Positions 17,487 through 25,051 of a stretch of 64,000 bases of DNA are shown here, piece by piece (the stretch's first letter is position 1; each line of letters begins with the position of its first letter). The notes below the pieces were generated by a model. The model did not search any database and was not told the DNA's origin. It saw only the letters and a list, made by a program, of their open reading frames with translations. Source of the DNA: Hyphomicrobiales bacterium. Its GTDB lineage: Bacteria; Pseudomonadota; Alphaproteobacteria; Rhizobiales; Rhizobiaceae. The stretch spans positions 81,760 through 145,759 of the forward strand of contig JAJFHU010000028.1 of assembly GCA_021775455.1 (NCBI GenBank), in the 5' to 3' direction. The translations under genes and the position numbers were made by a program.

Positions 17487-18323
17487 TTACAGAACCAACT
17501 TCTTCTCAGAGGGTTCAAGATTGTCGTAGCTCCAAAGCTGCTTGCCAGCGACGATCTTGGTGAAATGGTCAACGCCCTTTTCTGGCATCAATTCATACTG
17601 GGTGAGCTTGCGCGTCAGCCAGGCCTTGTCGAGGTCAGTGAGTTCACCTGGAATTGCATCAACGCCGAGGTCCTTGATTTCACCACCGACGTAAATTGTT
17701 CCGTCATACATCGAGTCGCCAAGGTTCTTGCCAGCATTGCCGCATACAACCATGCGCCCGCGCTGCATCATGAAGCCGGAAAATGCGCCAGTATCACCAC
17801 CGACGAGGATGGTGCCACCCTTCTGGTCAATGCCGGTACGTGAGCCGACTGATCCCTTGCAAACCAGATCACCACCACGCATTGCTGCACCAAAAGTGGA
17901 GCCGGCATTTTTTTCAACAACAATAGTGCCGGCCATCAGGTTTTCACCGAATGACCAACCAACACGGCCGGATACCCGAACGTTCGGTCCATCCAGAAGA
18001 CCACAACCAAAATAGCCAAGGCTTCCTTCAACGATAATGTTTGCACGGTTGAGAATGCCGACAACAAGTGAGTGCGCGGCACCTGGATTCTTAAGCACAA
18101 TCGTGCCGTGTCCGGAATCCATCAGTTCACGAATTTTGGAGTTGACCTCACGGGCTGTCTTGCCTTCAGCATCAACTTCTGCGCGTTTGTTGAAATCCAC
18201 ATCCCGGGCAAAGGCGTAACCATAGCCACCCTCGTTTTCGAGGGTAAACATGGTTTTGATGTCACGACCTTTTAGCGGCTCGGTGTGAAGACCCATTTCA
18301 TGGGATGTACTTACGCCTGCCAT
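17487..18323 (-). CDS. glxC: GXGXG-domain glutamate-synthase-like protein (GlxC / MgsB-like)
   Basis: A 278-residue protein built from right-handed beta-helix repeats of the GltB C-terminal domain: NANIIVEGS, GYFGCGLLDGPNVRVSGRVGWSFGENLMAGTIVVEKNAGSTF are the GxxGxG turns. The ATG at 18323 has GGAGG upstream and overlaps the end of glxB by 13 bases, so the genes are coupled. It has no catalytic residues of its own; in glutamate synthase this domain holds the amidotransferase and FMN domains together. Confidence 0.87.
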   Translation of the reverse strand: MAGVSTSHEMGLHTEPLKGRDIKTMFTLENEGGYGYAFARDVDFNKRAEVDAEGKTAREVNSKIRELMDSGHGTIVLKNPGAAHSLVVGILNRANIIVEGSLGYFGCGLLDGPNVRVSGRVGWSFGENLMAGTIVVEKNAGSTFGAAMRGGDLVCKGSVGSRTGIDQKGGTILVGGDTGAFSGFMMQRGRMVVCGNAGKNLGDSMYDGTIYVGGEIKDLGVDAIPGELTDLDKAWLTRKLTQYELMPEKGVDHFTKIVAGKQLWSYDNLEPSEKKLVL

Positions 18324-19246
18324 ACTCTTACCTCCTCATCGTAAGGATCCCACGTATCAATTTCATGGGGAATTATTGCGCGAATTGCGACTTCTTCGGA
18401 TGCAAGTGCAACCATGTCGTCGCTTTCGTAAAGAACCATTGGCTTGGCTGCCATCGTGTCCTTTGCCATGCCAAGCTGGTCGGCTGTGGTCACCAAGTAG
18501 GTGAACACACCATCGATTTCCTGGATTGATTGCGTCAGGGATTCTTCAAGTGAAATTCCCTTTTCCATGTTGGATGCCGTATAGACCGCCAGCAGCTCGG
18601 AATCACAATTCGAAACAAACCGCTGACCTTCGCGCTCCAATTGCCGGCGCATCAGCCAGTAGTTGGTGATCTGCCCATTATGAACAACAGCGATGTCATT
18701 ATAAGGGTAGGCCCAATATGGGTGTGCAGAACGAATGTCCACATCCGATTCGGTGGCCATGCGAGTATGACCAATGCCGTGGGTTCCAGTGAAGTTTCCA
18801 AGACCATACTGACCTGAAACGACACCTGCATCACCCAGATCCTTGATCAGTTCCAGAGAATTGCCGATGGACAGGATTTCAGCGCCTTCCACATCTTCCA
18901 CATGATCGGCGAGTTTTTTCATGTCACCATCAAACTGGATTTCATAGCGGTAGGCATATTCGGTTGCCTCTTCTGCCTTGGTTACTTTCGCACCGAGCTC
19001 TTTCAAGATTGTATCAACTCGCGAACGGCGATCCTTGATCTCGTCATGAATTTTAAGACCGGAATCCAGATCTTCCTGCTCTGCCACCTTGAAGCGCAAT
19101 ACATGTTGCCCCTTGGTGGGTTTGCCGTATATGGCGAAACCGGTTGAGTCCGGTCCCCGGTGCTTAAGAGCCTGCAACATATCGGTCATTTCCTGACCGA
19201 TATTTGATGTGCCCTTTCGGTAAATTAGTCCTGCGATTCCACACAT
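18311..19246 (-). CDS. glxB: class II glutamine amidotransferase (GlxB / MgsA-like)
   Basis: A 311-residue Ntn-hydrolase. MCGIAGLIYRKG places the catalytic Cys2 right after the initiator Met. LKHRGPDSTGFAIY, GIGHTRMATES, DIRSAHPYWAY and VVHNGQITNYWLMRR are the glutamine-binding and Arg/Asn/Gly motifs of PurF-type amidotransferases. Shorter than full GltB because synthase functions are on separate genes (glxC, glxD). GGAG precedes the start. It hydrolyses glutamine (or a glutamine analogue) and channels ammonia to the FMN subunit. Confidence 0.88.
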   Translation of the reverse strand: MCGIAGLIYRKGTSNIGQEMTDMLQALKHRGPDSTGFAIYGKPTKGQHVLRFKVAEQEDLDSGLKIHDEIKDRRSRVDTILKELGAKVTKAEEATEYAYRYEIQFDGDMKKLADHVEDVEGAEILSIGNSLELIKDLGDAGVVSGQYGLGNFTGTHGIGHTRMATESDVDIRSAHPYWAYPYNDIAVVHNGQITNYWLMRRQLEREGQRFVSNCDSELLAVYTASNMEKGISLEESLTQSIQEIDGVFTYLVTTADQLGMAKDTMAAKPMVLYESDDMVALASEEVAIRAIIPHEIDTWDPYDEEVRVWQA

Positions 19247-19304
19247 TTGTCCTGTGCTCCTTGTAAATCGAGAAGTTAAACTTAAGCTTCTTGGGGAGTG
19301 CCGC

Positions 19305-20780
19305 TTACGGCAGACACTCCATGTATGTGTCGTTGTCCCAATCGGTCACGGTAGCGTTAAACCGGGCAAACTCGTCGTACTTGTACTCATGGAACAGACG
19401 GTACATTTCTCCCGGCATACCGCGTCGAACCACTTCACTGCCTTCCAGATGGTCCAATGCTTCGCCGAGTGACATCGGCAGTTTCTTGACCTGCTTGCCG
19501 GCCTTGATCGCCTCGTAAATATTGCGTTCTTCCGGCTTGCCAGGATCCAGATTGTTGTCGATCCCGTCATCCATTGCGGCCAACAAGGTAGATCCCATGA
19601 TGTACGGGTTCACCATCGAATCGACTGAGCGATATTCAAAGCGGCCCGGTGCAGACACGCGAAGACCGGTCGTACGGTTCTGAAATCCCCAGTCTGCAAA
19701 GACTGGTGCCCAGAAGCCAGTGTCCCAAAGGCGGCGATATGAGTTTACTGTTGAACAACCAATTGCAGTCAACGCCTGCAAGTGTTGAACCACCCCGCCA
19801 ATCGCGACCAAACCTTCTTTACCAGGCATTTGTGGGTCGTCATCATCCGGCATAAAGGTATTTTCTCCGCCATTAACGTACATGTAGTTGTCACGCATAC
19901 CCGGAAGATCTTTTTCATCATTGCCGCATTTGACAAACTTGTCTTCACCACCACGCCACAGTGACATGTTGTGGTGACAACCGGAGGCGGAAACACCCAT
20001 GAACGGCTTCGTCATGAAGCAGGCGAAAATTCCGTTTTCACGCGCAACCTGCGCACAGATCTGACGGTAAGTGGTTAGTCGATCTGCGTTACGCAGAACG
20101 TCGTCATACATCCAGTTCAATTCGAGCTGACCGGGTGCATCTTCATGGTCGCCCTGGATCATGTCGAGACCCATTTGCCGCGCATACCTGATCACCTGCA
20201 TTGAAACAGGCCGCAGACTTTCAAACTGATCGATGTGGTAACAGTACGGCTTTGAATATCCATCTTTTGGCTTGCCGTTTTCATCAAACTTCAACCACAT
20301 CATTTCAGGCTCAGTACCAATACGAAGCTGTTTGCCATGCTTTTTCTGGAAATCTTCATGCATACGACGAAGGTTGCCGCGGCTATCTGATGTCAGATAT
20401 CCGCCCGGGTTTTCCTTCTCTTCGCGGTTGCGAAACAATGTGCAATAGAAACGGCCAATCTCTGGCGCCCATGGCAGCTGCATAAAGGTTTCAGGTTCTG
20501 GAATACCGACAAGTTCGGCAGCTTCCGGCCCATAACCCAGATAATTGCCGCCACGATCTGTAAACAAGTTGACTGTTGCGCCATAAACAAGCTGAAAGCC
20601 CTTCATGGCAATACTTTCCCAGTGGTCAGCGGGGATACCCTTACCCATGATTTTCCCGGTGACTGAAACGAACTGCAAATAGAGATATTCAATCCCTTTT
20701 GCATCAATCATTTTGCGAACTTCTTTTATTTTGTCGGCACGCCCCTTTGCCTCAACAAATTTCTCAAGATCAGTTGCCAT
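19305..20780 (-). CDS. glutamine-synthetase-family ligase, first gene of the glx operon
   Basis: A 491-residue GS-fold protein from the ATG at 20780, chosen for GGGAGG six bases before it (an upstream in-frame start at 20804 has none). Catalytic elements are intact: GTEPEMMWL (metal Glu pair), GDHEDAPGQLELNW, FMTKPFMGVSASGCHHNMSLW (ATP/NH4 site His), TVNSYRR and PGRFEYRSVD. It lacks the Tyr adenylylation loop context of type I GS. It is longer than the GlnT-like paralogue at 22120-23427 and clearly diverged from it. It likely ligates glutamate to ammonia or a short amine (gamma-glutamylamide synthetase), feeding GlxBCD; substrate is inferred. Confidence 0.85.
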   Translation of the reverse strand: MATDLEKFVEAKGRADKIKEVRKMIDAKGIEYLYLQFVSVTGKIMGKGIPADHWESIAMKGFQLVYGATVNLFTDRGGNYLGYGPEAAELVGIPEPETFMQLPWAPEIGRFYCTLFRNREEKENPGGYLTSDSRGNLRRMHEDFQKKHGKQLRIGTEPEMMWLKFDENGKPKDGYSKPYCYHIDQFESLRPVSMQVIRYARQMGLDMIQGDHEDAPGQLELNWMYDDVLRNADRLTTYRQICAQVARENGIFACFMTKPFMGVSASGCHHNMSLWRGGEDKFVKCGNDEKDLPGMRDNYMYVNGGENTFMPDDDDPQMPGKEGLVAIGGVVQHLQALTAIGCSTVNSYRRLWDTGFWAPVFADWGFQNRTTGLRVSAPGRFEYRSVDSMVNPYIMGSTLLAAMDDGIDNNLDPGKPEERNIYEAIKAGKQVKKLPMSLGEALDHLEGSEVVRRGMPGEMYRLFHEYKYDEFARFNATVTDWDNDTYMECLP

Positions 20781-20850
20781 CTGGTTCCTCCCGTAAGCGG
20801 CCATTTTTCACCAATTTTCAGAAAAGGCCGCGTCTGTTGCTGTTTTCTCA

Positions 20851-20878
20851 ACCAATAACCTACCAATATTATACCAAT
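20851..20878. promoter_or_regulatory. three phased ACCAAT boxes, candidate GntR operator
   Basis: ACCAAT starts at 20851, 20862 and 20873, exactly 11 bp apart (one helical turn), with a fourth ACCAAT at 20810. On the minus strand the central pair frames TATAAT (within TTGGTATAATATTGGT), a possible -10 for the operon starting at 20780. The array lies in the 384-bp divergent gap next to a FadR-type GntR gene. Binding by that regulator is inference. Confidence 0.55.
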
Positions 20879-20879
20879 T

Positions 20880-20909
20880 TTGACAACCAGTATTTTTTCA
20901 GGGTACACT
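20880..20909 (+). promoter_or_regulatory. candidate promoter of the GntR gene
   Basis: TTGACA at 20880-20885 and TACACT at 20904-20909 are 18 bp apart, oriented toward the regulator, immediately beside the ACCAAT array. The 5' leader to 21165 would be ~250 bases, so another promoter is possible. The rest of 20781-21164 holds no gene I can support. Confidence 0.4.
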
Positions 20910-21164
20910 TTTTTTGGGGGTATCGTGAAATTGACCTCCATAAAAACAATAATGATGATAGGCTGGGTATACCGGCTAATGCCTTGGTTTTGGGCGAAAA
21001 ATGCCCAAATTTCGAATATGCCCTTGGCAGCATTTGGAGAAGATTGTGTCGTTTCGCCGCGTAACGAATGCCTGATATTCATACAGGCATATTTGCGCGA
21101 ACAACTGAGACCAATCTCATACATTTAATGCCCGGCACTTGAGTGGGAGCACTAGGAACCGAGT

Positions 21165-21857
21165 ATGGTGGAGAGCAAAGGACTGAACGCGCGGGCAATC
21201 ACTGCCAAGATCCAACGCGCCATTGAAATCGGTACATATGCCAATGGGGATCAGTTGCCGCCGGAACGAGAACTTGTAGATACCTATTCTGCATCCCGCA
21301 GTACTATTCGCAAGGCGCTCAACAATCTGGAGAACATTGGGCTGATAACCAGAAAGGCGGGAAGTGGCACATTTATCAGTTATGAAGGTCCACCGGAACC
21401 GGACGTCAGCAATGTCATCGATCAGATTAGCCCACTTCATTTGATTCAAGCTCGTATAGGCGTGGAACGGCAAATGGCTCGCCTGGCAGTATTGCATTCC
21501 AACCGGCGGGATCTGGAGCAGTTACAGGCAGTCCTTGAAAAAATGGAGGCCTGCGAAAATGACAAGGATGAATTTTCGCGGTGGGATGCCGATTTTCACA
21601 TGCAAATGGCCAAGGCCACCCGAAATCCCTTGATGGTGCATCTTTATGAGCAGATCAACGATGTGCGTTCGCACGCCCAATGGCGGGCAATGAAGAACAT
21701 CATCCTGCGTCCTGACCAAATACGGCGTTATAATGAGTTCCACCGCAAGATATTCGAGGCAATCAGCAATCGGGATTCCACCGCGGCAGTTGAGGCGATA
21801 ACCGGACACATGGATCTGGCCCATGATGATCTTATCGGAGCGGAAAGCCTGCTCTGA
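21165..21857 (+). CDS. GntR-family transcriptional regulator, FadR (FCD) type
   Basis: A 230-residue regulator. The N-terminal winged helix is typical: IQRAIEIGTYANGDQLPPERELVDTYSASRSTIRKALNNLENIGLITRKAGSGTFI (~12-66). The C-terminal helical FCD ligand domain (~85-225) shows DADFHMQMAKATRNPLMVHLYEQI and EFHRKIFEAISNRDSTAAVEAITGHM, carrying the Asp/His metal ligands. It is placed between two divergent glutamine-synthetase-like genes and probably controls one or both in response to an amine-derived or acidic metabolite. It ends 262 bases before glnT. Confidence 0.88.
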   Translation: MVESKGLNARAITAKIQRAIEIGTYANGDQLPPERELVDTYSASRSTIRKALNNLENIGLITRKAGSGTFISYEGPPEPDVSNVIDQISPLHLIQARIGVERQMARLAVLHSNRRDLEQLQAVLEKMEACENDKDEFSRWDADFHMQMAKATRNPLMVHLYEQINDVRSHAQWRAMKNIILRPDQIRRYNEFHRKIFEAISNRDSTAAVEAITGHMDLAHDDLIGAESLL

Positions 21858-21974
21858 GCATTTCTTGGTTTTGATACGCCTGCGCCGCGGAACTTTCATA
21901 CGCGGCTTTTGGGTCAGTCGAACCAAAGCAAGAACAATTCAGCCGCCTCACTCGCAATTTTAATGCATCAACAC

Positions 21975-22013
21975 AATTTTTCACAACAGGAATAAATTTT
22001 TCATTGCAGGAAT
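21975..22013. repeat. tandem 20-bp repeat upstream of glnT
   Basis: AATTTTTCACAACAGGAAT (21975-21993) and AATTTTTCATTGCAGGAAT (21995-22013) are 16 of 19 identical with a 20-bp period (two helical turns), ~110 bp before the glnT start. The placement suits activator or repressor half-sites; the protein is unknown. Confidence 0.5.
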
Positions 22014-22119
22014 TGTCGCCCTGTCCTATCCTTGACTGGCACATTGATGAAACTTGTTTATGCTGCCGGTTGGAAACACAGCTAAACTGGCAGTCTTGCC
22101 GTACTATTTGGAGGGAACC

Positions 22120-23427
22120 ATGGCAATCGATCTTGCAAAAACCGCGAAAAGCAAAGGGATCAAATATTTTCTTATATCCTTTACCGACCTCTTTGGCGTG
22201 ATGCGGTCCAAACTCGTGCCAGCGGCGGCAATTGCCGATATGGCAAAGGATGGTGCCGGATTTGCTGGCTTCGCAGCGTGGCTGGACATGACACCTGCAA
22301 ATTCCGACATGTTTGCAATTCCTGATCCCAACAGCCTGATCCAACTGCCTTGGAGGCCAGAAGTTGGCTGGCTTGCGGCTAACCTGTGGATGGATGGCAA
22401 GGAAGTGGAGCATGCTCCGCGCAATACGCTGAAGCGGATTTGCGACATTGCGTTGAAGAAGGGTTATCGCCTGAAGACTGGGGTTGAACCAGAATATTTT
22501 CTGATTTCTGAAGATGGCGAAGCGCTTTCCGACCCTCGCGATACGCAGGAAAAACCATGCTACGACCAGTCTGCACTTATGCGCCGCTATGATGTCATAT
22601 CGGAAATTTGCGACTGCATGATTGAACTGGGCTGGGGGCCGTACCAAAACGACCATGAAGATGCCAATGGCCAGTTCGAGATGAACTGGGATTACAATGA
22701 TGCCGTTGTAACGGCTGACCAGCATGCATTCTTCAAATACATGGTCAAGGCAATCGCTGAAAAGCACGGCCTTCGCGCGACTTTCATGCCGAAACCTTTT
22801 GCGCATCTCACCGGCAATGGTTGCCATGTGCACGTCAGTATCTGGGACAAGGCAGGCAAGAAGAACCTCTTTCAGGATGCAAAGGGTGAACTCGGAGTTT
22901 CCAAACTTGGATACCAATTCATGGGTGGTTTGATGCACCATGCGGTTGGCATGACAGCGATCACCAACCCGACCGTGAATTCGTACAAGCGCATCAATGG
23001 AGCGGTTACCACATCGGGAGCGACTTGGGCACCAAACACTGTGACGTATGGCGGCAATAACCGGACCAACATGATCCGAATTCCGGATGCAGGTCGATTT
23101 GAGTTCCGCCTCGCTGATGGTGCTTCGAACCCATATCTGTTGCAGGCTGCCCTTTTTGCCGCCGGTCTTGACGGCATTGCGAACAAGCGTGACCCCGGCA
23201 CGCGGGTTGATCTCAACATGTACGAAGAAGGTCACAAGGTGAAGGGTGCAAAGAAGCTTCCACTGAATCTGCTTGATGCACTTCGTGAACTAGAGAAAGA
23301 CCGGACACTGCGTGACACAATGGGTGACGAAGTGATCGATGCATTCCTCAAGCTCAAGCACAAGGAGTGGCTGAAGTTCACCGCCAACCTCACGCCGTGG
23401 GAGCGCGAGAACGCGCTCGACTGCTAG
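22120..23427 (+). CDS. glnT: GlnT-type glutamine synthetase / gamma-glutamylmethylamide synthetase-like
   Basis: A 435-residue GS-family ligase. The ATG at 22120 is preceded by GGAGGG; length equals rhizobial GlnT as I know it. GS motifs are intact: TGVEPEYFLI, NDHEDANGQFEMNW, FMPKPFAHLTGNGCHVHVS, PTVNSYKRIN and GRFEFRLADG. The family includes gamma-glutamylmethylamide synthetase (GMAS), which joins glutamate and methylamine; rhizobial GlnT is also found near glxBCD. The next gene, an EamA exporter, starts three bases after its stop, so they are co-transcribed. Methylamine versus ammonia specificity cannot be read from sequence alone. Confidence 0.85.
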   Translation: MAIDLAKTAKSKGIKYFLISFTDLFGVMRSKLVPAAAIADMAKDGAGFAGFAAWLDMTPANSDMFAIPDPNSLIQLPWRPEVGWLAANLWMDGKEVEHAPRNTLKRICDIALKKGYRLKTGVEPEYFLISEDGEALSDPRDTQEKPCYDQSALMRRYDVISEICDCMIELGWGPYQNDHEDANGQFEMNWDYNDAVVTADQHAFFKYMVKAIAEKHGLRATFMPKPFAHLTGNGCHVHVSIWDKAGKKNLFQDAKGELGVSKLGYQFMGGLMHHAVGMTAITNPTVNSYKRINGAVTTSGATWAPNTVTYGGNNRTNMIRIPDAGRFEFRLADGASNPYLLQAALFAAGLDGIANKRDPGTRVDLNMYEEGHKVKGAKKLPLNLLDALRELEKDRTLRDTMGDEVIDAFLKLKHKEWLKFTANLTPWERENALDC

Positions 23428-23430
23428 ACA

Positions 23431-24336
23431 TTGCCGGTTGCCGCAACCTCTAACCAGCGTTTGAGGGGATCGCTTTCTATCCTCTTTAGCGCTGGCATTT
23501 GGGGGATGTTCTGGATTCCGATCCGGTTCTTTGATGAAAATGGCCTTCACGGACTTTGGGGAATTGCGGCATTTCTTGCCGCAGCAAGCATCGTGTCCAT
23601 TCCGCTGGCAATTTACTTCCGTGAATTTAATCGCCGCGACATTGGGGTGATACTCCTCCTGGGGCTGGGGATGGGAATGTCGGAAGTCTTCTATTTCATG
23701 GGTCTCATTTTAACTGACATCGTCAGGGTTGTGTTTCTATTCTATTTACTGCCAATCTGGACGGCACTAATCTCATTCGCCTTTTTTCGGGTTCCCCTCG
23801 GCCCCCTGCGGATATTTGCAATTGTTCTGGCGCTTGCCGGTGTCTGGTTGCTGCTAGGCGGCGGCGGATGGCCTGCACCGAAAAATCTCGGTGATATCTT
23901 TGCCTTGTTGGCAGGACTTTTTTGGGCATCCGGTCTCGTGCTTATTCGCGACCGCAATGAAGTCGGTGTCTTCGCAACTACATCTGCAACCATGGGTCTT
24001 GGATTTGTCTTTGCGATTGTCATGGCTTTATTGTTTGCTGCAATTTATCCCTCAAGCGAGACTGCAATTCCAGACTCAACTGTATTGGCGAAACTTATCA
24101 TCCCCGTATTGGTTTTCGGAATTATCATTGTTTGGCCTACCCTGTTTGGCCAGTTTTGGGGTGCACGTTTCGTGGCAGCAACCACGGCGGCCTTGCTTAC
24201 AATGTCGGAAATTCTGCTGGCGACGATTAGCTCAACGTTGCTGATTGGATCCCAACTTCCGTTAATCTCCTGGGTAGGTGGTGGCCTGATCATTTGTGCG
24301 ATGTTTGTAGAGTTACATGCCGAAGAGCCGGGATAG
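23431..24336 (+). CDS. DMT superfamily (EamA) transporter
   Basis: A 301-residue membrane protein with ten hydrophobic segments in two EamA repeats (start LRGSLSILFSAGIWGMFWIPI; second repeat from LGDIFALLAGLFWASGLVLIRDRNE). The start is TTG at 23431, three bases after the glnT stop; later ATGs would remove the first membrane helix. EamA proteins usually export amino acids or metabolites. Coupling to glnT suggests export of an amine or gamma-glutamyl compound; this is inference. Confidence 0.8.
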   Translation: MPVAATSNQRLRGSLSILFSAGIWGMFWIPIRFFDENGLHGLWGIAAFLAAASIVSIPLAIYFREFNRRDIGVILLLGLGMGMSEVFYFMGLILTDIVRVVFLFYLLPIWTALISFAFFRVPLGPLRIFAIVLALAGVWLLLGGGGWPAPKNLGDIFALLAGLFWASGLVLIRDRNEVGVFATTSATMGLGFVFAIVMALLFAAIYPSSETAIPDSTVLAKLIIPVLVFGIIIVWPTLFGQFWGARFVAATTAALLTMSEILLATISSTLLIGSQLPLISWVGGGLIICAMFVELHAEEPG

Positions 24337-24776
24337 GGCATGCTTTATTTAGCTTTCCAACCCATTCGGGAATTTCTGCCCTGCTCAGGGCTTCGCCCTT
24401 CGTCGCCTCTTGTTGTCCGTTCGCGCACTGGCGTCTCGGCTGGTCGCCTCGCCTTGTGCTGCCACGGAGGGGGTTCTTTTGCCCATGCTGCTTTCTCCGC
24501 GTTACCCCTTGTGCCCCGTCACAGGGGTCCATTCCTTTGAGCCTTCCCTTTAACAAGAGTGTCATTAGATGGAGAGGGGAAAGATAAGGGCAGGTATTCA
24601 GGGCGGGGATAAGTTCTTTGGAAGAATTTTAATGGCTGAAAAGCGCCAAGAACGAATATCGCGCCTTATCGTATACGGGCAAAACACATAACTCGCGCAA
24701 AATTTCAGGGTAAATTATTACCAGGTGAAAAAGTGTATTTATTGGATTAAAATATCCAAATTGGTCTGTCCAATTT
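24337..24776. other. GC-rich intergenic block, unexplained
   Basis: 24360-24540 is much richer in G+C than its surroundings and contains short perfect hairpins (AGGGCTTCGCCCT at 24387-24399; CCCTG..CAGGG just before it). A minus-strand reading frame crosses it, but its composition (Arg/Gly/Gln-rich, no start signal, runs into the transporter gene) does not look like a protein. It could be a structured RNA, a dispersed repeat or a mobile-element relic. The rest, 24560-24776, is AT-rich and featureless. Confidence 0.4.
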
Positions 24777-25043
24777 CTAGTTGGACAAAGCCGGACCACC
24801 ATTTCGAATAACTATTGTTTCAGACCCCTGGTAGGCTGTCAAAGTGCCATCCGGGAATGTAATAAAGCAACCTTGCTCGCACAGCGTCGTAGTTTCATTT
24901 GGGCCGATCTCAAAATCCTGCCTTTCACCATTTTCGGTAACGGTAATTTTTCTCACTTCACCGTCCTGATTGGTTATAGCCATCGAAAATGCCAAGTTGG
25001 CTGACATCGGCAAGATTGCCAATAGTGCTAGTGCAACTTTCAT
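24777..25043 (-). CDS. small exported protein
   Basis: An 88-residue protein starting at ATG 25043 (MKVALALLAILPMSANLAFS, a typical signal peptide). The mature part, about 66 residues, is a beta-rich stretch with two Cys six residues apart (TTLCEQGCFITF). No family recognised. It follows the MscS gene by a few bases on the same strand; an in-frame ATG at 25052 overlaps the MscS stop (TAATG), so translation may be coupled. Function unknown; likely periplasmic. Confidence 0.6.
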   Translation of the reverse strand: MKVALALLAILPMSANLAFSMAITNQDGEVRKITVTENGERQDFEIGPNETTTLCEQGCFITFPDGTLTAYQGSETIVIRNGGPALSN

Positions 25044-25051
25044 ATTACGCA

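Noticed and set aside
22090..22110. Sigma-54-like TGGCA...TTGCC before glnT
   Set aside because: The GG-to-GC spacing is three bases too short for sigma-54.
21832..23235. 467-codon open frame antisense to glnT
   Set aside because: Runs entirely inside a well-supported glutamine-synthetase gene; Arg/Cys/His-rich composition and no ribosome site mark it as a shadow.
24290..24565. 91-codon minus-strand frame over the GC-rich block
   Set aside because: Low-complexity basic peptide, overlaps the transporter end, no start signal.
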